From the NCBI GenBank assembly GCA_947492745.1, contig CANLOE010000011.1:1-64000 (forward strand): a stretch of 64,000 nt of DNA, read 5' to 3'. Shown in pieces: positions 35,712 to 45,800 of this stretch (its first letter is position 1; every line of letters begins with the position of its first letter). The position numbers and the translations under genes were made by a program. Origin of the DNA: an uncultured Cyclobacteriaceae bacterium (GTDB taxonomy: Bacteria > Bacteroidota > Bacteroidia > Cytophagales > Cyclobacteriaceae). Below the pieces are notes generated by a model, which saw only the letters and a program-made list of their open reading frames with translations, searched no databases and was not told where the DNA came from.

Positions 35712-36851
35712 ATGCGTTTTTCGAAAATCTTGTTGAAATCTTTTCACATACTGTTCATCTGTGCCCTTATATTTCCGGCATTGCTGATAGGTTGTAGTTC
35801 CGGCCCCGAGAGTGATACCCGTAAAAAAGATACTGCACTCCTGCCAACAGCGAGTGGCAAAGCAGGAGAACTGATTCTGGTGGCAGATTCAGCAAGATGG
35901 AACGGTCTTCTCGGAGATCAGCTGAGAGAAATATTCAAGTCACCTGTGGTCGGTTTACCGCGGGATGAAGCCTTGTTTTCGGTAAGGTATGTAGACCCTA
36001 GAAAATTGAACAGCGTCCTCAAAGCGGTTAAGAATCTGGTCTTTGTCAGTGTCATTGACGGAGCGAGTGAAGGGGACATGATATTAAAGCGTTACTTTAC
36101 TGTAGATTCCAGACAGAAGATAAAAAAAGATTCTTCCATTTATGTGACGACTACTCAGAGCCAGTTTGCCAAAGGGCAAGAGGTGATGTTCCTATTCGGT
36201 CAAGACGAAGCTGCGTTATTGAAGAACCTCTCCAAGAACAAGTCAAGTATCAGAAACCATTTCAATAAAGTAGAAAAGAAAAGACTGGCCAGAGGCCTGT
36301 ACAAAGCAAAGAAAGTTACCGGTATCACCAAGGTCATGATTGAGGAGCACCAGTGCAGTATTGATGTTCCTTTTGCCTATGAGTTGGCAAAGAACACGAA
36401 AGACTTCATATGGGTACGTCAGCTGGGGCAAAAAATCGATAAGAATTTTTTTGTTGCCCACAAGCCCTATACCGACCAAAAAGACTTATCCCACGATAGC
36501 CTGATCGTATGGAGGGATCGTGTCATTGAAAAACACCTATTCGAAGACCCCGAACGACCCGAAACGTTTCTGGTCACCGAGAAACGATACAGGCCTATCG
36601 TCAAGAACATTACCTTTAATGGGCAGTACGCTGCAAAAATCAAAGGGCTATGGACGACCAACACTACTTCCATGGGGGGGCCTTTCGTAGCTTATGCCTT
36701 AGTAGATGAAACACTGAACCGATTGTATTATATAGAAGGTTTCGTATACAGCCCAGGAGTACTACAAAGGGAATCCATGCGTGAGATGGAAGTCATTCTT
36801 TCCACTTTCAAACGCGGGAACGATATCAAAGCAAACGATATCGAAAAATAA
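35712..36851 (+). CDS. DUF4837 family lipoprotein
   Basis: This 379-residue predicted lipoprotein has a good lipobox (ALLIGCSSG, Cys about 28). The rest matches the DUF4837 pattern as I know it (GELILVADSARWNG, FVSVIDG, FIWVRQLGQKIDKNFFVAHKPY). The function is unknown; members are found in Bacteroidota envelopes. The gene is preceded by a 254-bp gap that may hold its own promoter, and maeB follows after 103 nt. Both sides look constant in related genomes as far as I recall. Confidence 0.85.
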   Translation: MRFSKILLKSFHILFICALIFPALLIGCSSGPESDTRKKDTALLPTASGKAGELILVADSARWNGLLGDQLREIFKSPVVGLPRDEALFSVRYVDPRKLNSVLKAVKNLVFVSVIDGASEGDMILKRYFTVDSRQKIKKDSSIYVTTTQSQFAKGQEVMFLFGQDEAALLKNLSKNKSSIRNHFNKVEKKRLARGLYKAKKVTGITKVMIEEHQCSIDVPFAYELAKNTKDFIWVRQLGQKIDKNFFVAHKPYTDQKDLSHDSLIVWRDRVIEKHLFEDPERPETFLVTEKRYRPIVKNITFNGQYAAKIKGLWTTNTTSMGGPFVAYALVDETLNRLYYIEGFVYSPGVLQRESMREMEVILSTFKRGNDIKANDIEK

Positions 36852-36954
36852 AATGCCCTTTTTTTGTTACTCCGATTACATATCGAAAAAATAACCTTTC
36901 CTTGATGAACAGAATGTTTATCTTCAACCGTTTTTTCTTAAACCACCAAGCTTT

Positions 36955-39222
36955 ATGTCTATTAAAATCCGAAAGCAAGATGCCTTAAACTACCATACAC
37001 AAGGGCAGCCGGGCAAAATTGAAGTCATTCCCACAAAAGTATTAAGTTCACAACTGGACCTTGCACTGGCTTATTCGCCCGGGGTAGCCGAACCTTGTAA
37101 GGAAATCGCCTCCAACCGTGAAGATGTCTACCGATATACTGCAAAAGGGAACTTGGTCGGTGTCATTTCCAATGGAACAGCGGTACTGGGTCTGGGGAAT
37201 ATCGGGGCAGAAGCATCAAAACCCGTTATGGAAGGAAAAGGTGTGCTTTTCAAGAAATTTGCCGGCATTGATGTATTTGACATAGAAATCAATGAAGAAG
37301 ACCCAGAAGAGTTCATCAAGATAGTGAAGTCCCTGGAGCCTACTTTTGGAGGGGTGAATTTAGAGGACATCAAAGCTCCGGAAAGCTTTCGAATAGAAAC
37401 GGAGCTGAGGCAGAAGATGAGCATCCCCGTCATGCACGATGATCAGCATGGGACGGCCATTATATCCGCCGCCGCGTTGATCAACGCCCTAGAACTTGTG
37501 GACAAGCGGATAGATGAGATTACCATAGTCGTTAACGGTGCCGGAGCTGCTGCCATGGCCTGTACAAAGCTGTACCTTACCCTCGGAGCGAAAAAAGAGA
37601 ATATCATTATGTGTGACAGTAAGGGGGTCATTACCACAGAGAGGGACAACCTTACCGAGATGAAGGCCCTATTTGCTACCGACAGAAAACTAAGTACACT
37701 TTCGGAGGCGCTAAAGGGTGCCGATATGTTTTTGGGCCTTTCGGTTGCTGACATCCTGCATTCAGAGGACATACGAGCGATGGCACAGGACCCCATCGTA
37801 TTTGCACTGGCTAACCCTAATCCTGAAATCGACTATAACACCGCTATCGATTCCCGTGAAGACATCATCATGGCCACGGGACGTTCCGACCACCCCAATC
37901 AGGTCAATAATGTACTGGGCTTCCCCTATATTTTCAGAGGGGCCTTGGATGTGCGTGCCACGGAGATCAACGAAGCGATGAAGCTTGCTGCCGTAAAAGC
38001 CTTGGCAGGCTTGACGAAAGAACCTGTTCCTGCTATGGTCAGTAAGGCCTATGGGGACCATCAGATGCAGTTTGGAAGAACCTACTTGATTCCCAAACCG
38101 CTGGATACAAGGCTGATAACGGCCATCTCACCTGCGGTAGCCAGAGCGGCCATGGAAACGGGAGTAGCGAGAGTGCACATTGAGGATTGGGAGCAATACC
38201 ACCACGATTTACAGCGAAGGATAGGCGTAGATGAGAAGCTGATGTCGGGGATAATTTCAAGAGCCAAGAAAGAGATGAAGAGGGTCTTGTTCACTGAAGC
38301 GGACAATTTAAAGATACTACAGGCCGCTCAAGTGATACAAGAGGAGGGGATAGGCAGCCCACTGCTATTGGGCAATCGACGGGATATAGAAACGATGGCC
38401 GAAAAACATCAACTTGATCTGAGCGAATGTGAGATCATAGACCCGCTTGAGGATAAGGAACGATTGGCCAAATATAGCCAGCAACTGTATGCCAAACGGC
38501 AGCGACATGGTCTGAGCGAATACGAAGCCCAAAAACAGGTAAAAGGAAGAAATACCTTTGGAGCAATGATGGTACAGAACGGCGAAGCCGATGCGCTTAT
38601 TTCCGGATTGATGCAGGATTACTCCAAGACCATCCGACCGGCACTACAGATTATCGGTAAAGAAGACGGGATCAACAAAGTTGCGGGTATGTATATCATC
38701 AACAATAAGAAGGGCACGTTCTTCTTTGCGGATACTACTGTGAACGTGGACCCCTCCGTGGAAGATATGCTCGACATCATCGAATTGACAGCAAGGACGG
38801 TTCGCTTTTTTGATGTAGAACCCCGGGTAGCCGTACTTTCCTATTCCAACTTTGGGTCCGCGAAAGGAAGCATACCCGATAAGACCAAACGGGCCGTACA
38901 ACTGGCGAAAGAACGTTTTCCCAACTTGACTATAGATGGCGATATTCAGGCCAATGTAGCGCTGAATACCGAAATACAACAAGAAAAGTATCCTTTCAGC
39001 GAATTGGCGGAGAAGGGTGCCAATACGTTGATATTTCCCGACCTGGCTTCGGGAAACATCGCCTACAAACTGGTCATGGATATCGGAGGAGCGCAGGCAA
39101 TAGGGCCCATATTATTGGGGATGAAAAAACCTGTCCATATCCTACAATTGGGTAGTTCAGTAAGTGAAATTGTCAATATGGCGGCCATAGCAGTACTTGA
39201 TGCACAAACAAGAATGGAATGA
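36955..39222 (+). CDS. maeB: NADP-dependent malic enzyme, MaeB type
   Basis: This 755-residue cytoplasmic enzyme converts malate to pyruvate, CO2 and NADPH. The malic domain is residues about 15-150 (ALAYSPGVAEPCKEI; DVFDIEI) and the NAD-binding domain about 165-400 (VMHDDQHGTAII; VVNGAGAAAMAC). A C-terminal phosphotransacetylase-like domain spans about 425-750 (RVLFTEADN, LISGLMQDYSKTIRPAL); this is regulatory rather than catalytic in MaeB. The length is normal for the fused form. Its stop overlaps the ruvA start (ATGA). Confidence 0.95.
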   Translation: MSIKIRKQDALNYHTQGQPGKIEVIPTKVLSSQLDLALAYSPGVAEPCKEIASNREDVYRYTAKGNLVGVISNGTAVLGLGNIGAEASKPVMEGKGVLFKKFAGIDVFDIEINEEDPEEFIKIVKSLEPTFGGVNLEDIKAPESFRIETELRQKMSIPVMHDDQHGTAIISAAALINALELVDKRIDEITIVVNGAGAAAMACTKLYLTLGAKKENIIMCDSKGVITTERDNLTEMKALFATDRKLSTLSEALKGADMFLGLSVADILHSEDIRAMAQDPIVFALANPNPEIDYNTAIDSREDIIMATGRSDHPNQVNNVLGFPYIFRGALDVRATEINEAMKLAAVKALAGLTKEPVPAMVSKAYGDHQMQFGRTYLIPKPLDTRLITAISPAVARAAMETGVARVHIEDWEQYHHDLQRRIGVDEKLMSGIISRAKKEMKRVLFTEADNLKILQAAQVIQEEGIGSPLLLGNRRDIETMAEKHQLDLSECEIIDPLEDKERLAKYSQQLYAKRQRHGLSEYEAQKQVKGRNTFGAMMVQNGEADALISGLMQDYSKTIRPALQIIGKEDGINKVAGMYIINNKKGTFFFADTTVNVDPSVEDMLDIIELTARTVRFFDVEPRVAVLSYSNFGSAKGSIPDKTKRAVQLAKERFPNLTIDGDIQANVALNTEIQQEKYPFSELAEKGANTLIFPDLASGNIAYKLVMDIGGAQAIGPILLGMKKPVHILQLGSSVSEIVNMAAIAVLDAQTRME

Positions 39223-39812
39223 TTACATATATCAACGGTAAACTAGTACATAAAGACCCGACCCATGTCATCATTGATGTGCAAGGTATAGGGTACCATA
39301 TCCATATCTCCTTGACAACATACAGCCATGTCAAGGAGGTGGAAAGTTGTAAACTGTATACTTACCTGCACATCAAAGAAGATGCACATACTTTGTACGG
39401 GTTTCATAATGAAGCGGAGCGTAAGGTCTTTATGAGCCTGATTTCTATTTCGGGCGTTGGACCTAGTACGGGCTTAATGGTGCAGTCCTCGCTTTCTGCC
39501 GTGGAACTAAAGCAGGCTATTGTCAACGAAGACGTGAAAACCATACAAGGTGTAAAAGGAATCGGTGCCAAGACAGCGCAAAGGATAATTCTGGAATTAA
39601 AGGATAAAATCAAAAAAGAAGGAATAATGGAAGATGGTTCTACATTATCTCCCAAACAGCACAATAGTATCAAGGATGAAGCGTTAATTGCTTTGACAAC
39701 ATTGGGCATTTCCAAGGCAATTGCTGAAAAGACTGTCGATTCCGTTCTCAAAAGAACGAAAGAAGAGATTACTTTGGAAGAATTAATCAAACTTGCGCTA
39801 AAGCAAAACTAA
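39219..39812 (+). CDS. ruvA: Holliday junction DNA helicase subunit RuvA
   Basis: This 197-residue protein has the N-terminal OB fold (MITYINGKLVHKDPTHVIIDVQGIGYHI). Two helix-hairpin-helix motifs follow (LISISGVGPSTGLMV and IQGVKGIGAKTAQRIILEL), with a C-terminal RuvB-binding domain (ALIALTTLGISKAIAEKTVDSVL). RuvA binds four-way junctions and guides RuvB during branch migration. The ATGA overlap with maeB and the 14-nt gap to sprA suggest one transcript. Confidence 0.96.
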   Translation: MITYINGKLVHKDPTHVIIDVQGIGYHIHISLTTYSHVKEVESCKLYTYLHIKEDAHTLYGFHNEAERKVFMSLISISGVGPSTGLMVQSSLSAVELKQAIVNEDVKTIQGVKGIGAKTAQRIILELKDKIKKEGIMEDGSTLSPKQHNSIKDEALIALTTLGISKAIAEKTVDSVLKRTKEEITLEELIKLALKQN

Positions 39813-39826
39813 CCTTTTATCAAACC

Positions 39827-42800
39827 TTGGTATTACAAAGATTTAATAAGATTGTATTAATCCTTCTGGGAGGAGCTTTTATCATTTCAACATGGGTTTC
39901 GCACGGCAAGCCTTTGTATAGTAACGTGCTGGAGGAGAAAATGTTCTTTCAGCGCAGTGATACGACTGTTCAGGATACTTTGGATAGTATCAAAAATGGT
40001 CCCTATGCACCTTCTAGAAAGCCTGTCTATACTCCCAAGGACAGGTTCGGAGACCCCTTTTCCAATAACCTGAGTTCATCACCGCTCTTATTGAAAGATC
40101 CGGCCAGTTTAAAGCTGGATGTAGAAATCGATACCGGTATGAACTATACCATATATGAAAAAATAGGAGACTTGAACTATCGTCCGACTTCTTCGATGAG
40201 CTTCGATGAATTCAGACAATACCAAGATAGAAAACTGGTCAAGGAATACTGGAAGAACAAGTCCTCTGGACTTGATGGCGAAAGCGCTGTCAGTGGTAGA
40301 AACTTGATACCACCTATTTACATCAGCCCCATATTCGACCGAATCTTCGGAGGGAGCTATGTTGAGATCATCCCTCGTGGATTTGTGACCTTGGACTTTG
40401 GAGGTCAATGGCAGCGGCAGTTCAACCCTGCTTCACCCATACGACAACAAAGAACCGGGGGGTTCGAGTTCGATATGCAGACCAGTATGAACGTAGTGGG
40501 TAAGATAGGAGAGAAACTATCGGTAACCGCTAATTTCGATAATAACAATTCTTTTGACTTTCAAAATAACCTAAAAGTAGAGTTTACCGGTTTTGAAGAG
40601 GACATCATTCAAAAGCTGGAAATCGGTAATGTCAGTTTACCACTGAACAACACATTGATATCAGGAGCACAGAATCTCTTCGGGGTCAAGGCTCAGATGC
40701 AGTTCGGTAAACTTTTCGTGACCAGTGTGGTGTCCACACAACGGGGAAAGGCCGAGAGTATCGAAATCAATCCGACCAATGGCGGACAGGGCAGAGGGTT
40801 CAACCTGAAAGCTTCCGACTATGAGGAAAACCAACATTTCTTTTTGGGACAGTACTTTCGTGACCGTTATGAAGAGTGGATGGCTTCCATTCCCTCACTG
40901 ACACCGCAAGGAGCCGTTCTGAACACAGCAGTCAATGTGACACGGGTGGAAGTCTATGTTGTCAATAGAAACCGAAATACACAGACACTAAGAAATGTCG
41001 TCGGTCTGATGGATATGGGGGAGGGACTCCAGAGTGATATCTATAACGATGCGCTGGTCAGAGGTACGGGAAATCCCGTAGCGAACAACCAGAGCAATAA
41101 CCTCTTCAATCTAGTGACCGGGGGGACCATTAACGATGATAAAAATGAAGTACGGGCCGACCTGATAGGAGCAGGCTTCGAAGATGGACTTGATTTTGAA
41201 GTGCTTAAAAGTGCTCGAAGGCTAGAACCTAGTGAATACCTCCTGAACGGCAACTTGGGGTATATCTCTCTTTTGAGAAGGATACAGCCTGATGAGGCCG
41301 TCGCCGTCGCCTACGAATATACCAATCAAAACGATAACGAGACCTATCGTGTGGGAGAACTGGCCGATGATTATAGCTCTAGAGATGAGAATAGGGTCGT
41401 TTTTCTGAAGCTGCTCAAACCTACTTTTATTCAAATCGATGATACCGATGGCAACCGTGTCCCTACTTGGGACCTGATGATGAAAAACATCTATAACCTC
41501 AATGCAGGACAGGTAGATAAGGACGGCTTTCGCCTGAACATCATCTATCAAAACAACCGTACGGGTATCGAAGAAGCCGCTATCACGGAAGGGGTCAGGA
41601 CCAGAAACTTACAATTGATACAATTGATGGGACTTGACAGGCTAAATCCACAAGGAGACCAAGTATCACGTAATGATGGTGTACTCGGTGATGGTAATTT
41701 TGACTACTTAGAAGGAGTTACCATCAACTCGCGAAATGGACTGATTATCTTCCCGAAGCTAGAACCTTTTGGTAGTAATCTGGCAAAAGAGTTTGAAGGG
41801 GACCCCAACGAGGAGGACCTGTTACGGCGTTATGTCTACACCAGTCTGTACAATAAAACAAAGAACGATGCTGAGCAGGATGTCACCCGAAACAAGTACC
41901 GCATACAGGGGCAGGGAGTGTCGGGGTCCAATTCCGAAATCCTACTGCGCGGTCTGAACGTGGCCGAAGGCTCCGTAAGGGTCACTGCCGGAGGAACCGC
42001 CCTTGTCGAAGGCTCCGACTACCAAGTAGACTATAACTTTGGTAAAGTGACCATTCTCAATGAAAGCATACTGAATTCAGGACAGAAAATCAACGTCGAT
42101 TATGAGACCGCCGATCTCTTCAATTTTCAGACCCGCTCATTATTGGGTACCCGACTTGATTACAAATATGGAGATGATATCAATCTAGGGGCAACATTCC
42201 TATACCTCAATGAACGTCCACTCATAACTCGAAACAACTTGGGCAACGAACCTGTCAGGAATATCAAATATGGATTTGATGTCAACATACAAAAGGAATC
42301 CCGCTTGCTGACCAAAATTATCGATGCTTTCCCCTTACTACAGACCAAAGAACCCTCCTCAGTAAATTTCAGTGCGGAAATAGCACAACTGATTCCCGGT
42401 TCTTCGAATAAAGTACAAGGAGAAAATGCCAGTTATATCGATGACTTCGAATCGACCATGACTCCCTTTAACCTCAATGGCTGGCAGAACTGGAAACTGG
42501 CCTCTACTCCGCGGACCAGGGATAACCGTTTTATCAATGAAGGTGACCCACTTGGTGCTGGTGAGCACAGGGCGAGACTGGCGTGGTACCAAGTGGACAA
42601 TATCTTCTACCGTACAGGAGGTAGGAATGTACCCGAACTACCCGAAACAGGCGGAGAGATTGTCAATCACTTCGAAAGAGCCGTATCGCCCCAAGAAATA
42701 TTTACGGGACGGCAATTGAACGTTGTCAATACCAATGAGCCTATTTTGGACCTTGCTTACTTCCCCTCAGAACCTGGTCCTTACAATTATGCCGATAGGA

Positions 42801-45800
42801 CCAATCCCGACAGACTGAGCGGCGACCCTAGGGAAAACTGGGCAGGTATAACCAATGCCATTCGAACAGAAACGGATTTTGATAAAGCCAATATAGAATA
42901 TATCGAGTTTTGGTTACTGGATCCTTTCGGAGAGAACAACCCCAGTAGCGAAAACTATATCGTCCGGGATAACCTCAATCCGGGAAGGAACGATACCGGA
43001 GGCGAGCTTATCTTTAATTTGGGCAGTGTCTCCGAAGACCTGATTCCGGATGACAGGCATGGTTTTGAAAATGGTCTTTCTCCGGATGGTAACAGAGAGA
43101 ACGTAGAGGAGACGGAATGGGGGCTGGTCCCTTCGGGAGAGTTTTTGATTGATGCCTTTGATAATGCAGAAGGAGCACGGGCCAATCAGGATGTGGGTTT
43201 CGATGGTCTGGATAATGACGGAGAGGTAGCGAAATTCGGAGCAGCCTTTGGCCCTGACCCCTCCAACGATGATTTCAGGTATTTTTTAGGAGAAGAATTC
43301 GATACAGAGACCGCTAATATCATCACACGCTATAAAAAATTCAATGGAGCAGACAACAACTCACCTATTTTCAGTGCAGGAAGTATAGTGCAATCCAACA
43401 GTAATAGCCCTGATAATGAGGATCTAAATCAAGACAATAGGACTACTAGCCTAGAAAGTTATTATGAATACAAAATCAATCTCAAACCCGACGAACTCGA
43501 AGTTGGCAGGAATTTTATCGTAGATCAGGTCAGCAAGAGTATCAATGGAGATGTGGTTCGTTGGTACCTTTACCGTATCCCCATTCGGCAGCCGACCAAT
43601 CGACAGGGAAATATCAGTGATTTCAAGACCATAAAATTTCTCAGGACCTATCTAACGGGTTTTGATAAACCTGTGGTACTGCGTTTTGCCAATTTTCGTT
43701 TTGTGGGCAGTCAATGGCGGAGGTTCACCTCTACTTTGAAAGAGGATGGTTTCGGGCGCATACAGGAAAGCGAGGTCAATAACCTATCCCTCTCCGTGGT
43801 GAATATTGAGGACAACGGTATTGGTAATGACAAACAACCGGCATATGTATTGCCTCCGGGTATCATTCGCGATAGAGACAATACTTCTACTATAGAGCGC
43901 CAATTGAACGAGCAATCGCTACAGCTTTGTGTAGAAGATTTGGAAGATGGTGATGCCCGAGCGGCTTTTAAAACAGTGTCATTGGATCTGCTGAACTACA
44001 AGCGTTTGAAGATGTTCTTCCACGCTAATAGTACGACAATAGCCGCAGGTAACAATGATCAAGCTACTGCCTTTGTCAGGCTTACCGCCGATGATGAAGA
44101 GAACTTTTACGAAATAGAAGTGCCACTATTGATTTCCTCTCCCAGTAACAATGCCCCTGAGGCGGTTTGGCCGGCAGTGAATGAAATCGATATCGATTTG
44201 GAGGAACTGATTTTATTAAAGAACGACCGGCAGTTGGCAGGAGCATCTCAGTTCGATCTATATCCAGCTGGAGAGGGAAAGCAGGTCGGTAATCAGCGTA
44301 TCCGTGTCAAAGGCAAGCCCAGCTTGAATTCTCTGACGCAGATTATGATTGGTGTACGAAACCCTAGGGCGAACAGCCTACGGCCTACCGATACAGGCGA
44401 CCCGCAGTCCATCTGCCTTTGGGCCAATGAGATGAGGGTGACTTCCTTCTCCCAATCGTCCAGCTGGGCCACCAATGCCAGCCTGAATGCAAAACTGGCC
44501 GATTTTGCGACAGTATCAGGGTCGGTATCCTACACCTCATCAGGTTTTGGCGGGATACAGTCCAAGTTTGCAGACCGGGATTTAAGTGAAAACACTTCTT
44601 ATAATGTCAACGCCACCGTAAATCTGGACAAGATGCTGCCCGAGAGATTGGGACTGAAGATACCGATGTATGTCAATTATGGGAAGACGATCATCACTCC
44701 GAAGTTTGACCCTTTCAATCCTGATAAACGTTTGGAGACCTCTCTGTTGACCGTCAATGCCGAGGACAGGGAAGACTATAAGAAACTTGCCGAAGACCGT
44801 ACGATCAATAGAGGTTTTAATTTTACCAATGTCAGAAAAGAAAAAGTAAAGGAAGATGCCAAGAGTCATATCTACGATGTGGAAAACCTAACATTTACCT
44901 ATGCCTATAGTGAGCGTTCCAGAAGTTATTCCAATCAAGCGCTGAATCAGACCATTATCAATAGTGGGGCCGTAGGCTACAATTATACTGCACAGAATCA
45001 GCCTTGGGAACCTTTTCAGGAAGGCAATGCTTTTAGTTCACCTTATTTGAAGTTTATCAAAGACTTTAATGTCAATCCTTTACCCTCAAGTCTTTCATTT
45101 TCTGCTGACCTGAACCGTCAGTTCAGAAAGACACTTTCACGTAATGTTATCGTAGAAGAAGGGCGATTGCGTGCCGAAGAGATCAACCCGACCTTCAGTA
45201 AAACCTTTTTGTTTCGTAGGACTTATGGATTGCGCTGGGATTTGACCCAGAGTCTATCCTTGGATTATTTGGCGACTGCCAATGCCAACGTCGATGAACC
45301 CGAAGGAGACATCGATACCCGAGTCAAAAGGGATTCTGTCCTAACGAACCTAAAGCGACTGGGACGGATGACCGCATTTACACAGAACGTTAGTGCCAAT
45401 TACCGCTTGCCCTTGGACAAGTTACCGTTTACGGACTGGCTAAGTGCGGAAGCGCGGTATAATGTAGCCTATAACTGGAAAGCAGGTGCATTGACACTTG
45501 TCGATAGTTTAGATCTGGGCAATTCAATACAGAACGCTAGAGACCAGTCTTTGACCGGTAAAATCGATATGGTCAAACTTTACAATAAGATACAGTTTCT
45601 GAAGGATATCAATTCTCCGCCACGTAGAAGAAGGAGTGGAAATAGCAACCCCAGAGCCTCTGACCCAGACAGTACACAGGTGACACAAAAAGAGTACAAG
45701 GGGGCAAAGAACTTTCTGCGGTTTTTGATGTCGCTGCGCTCCATCACCGCGACCTATTCCTTAAAAGAAGGTACTTTCCTCCCCGGTTTCCGTCCCGATG

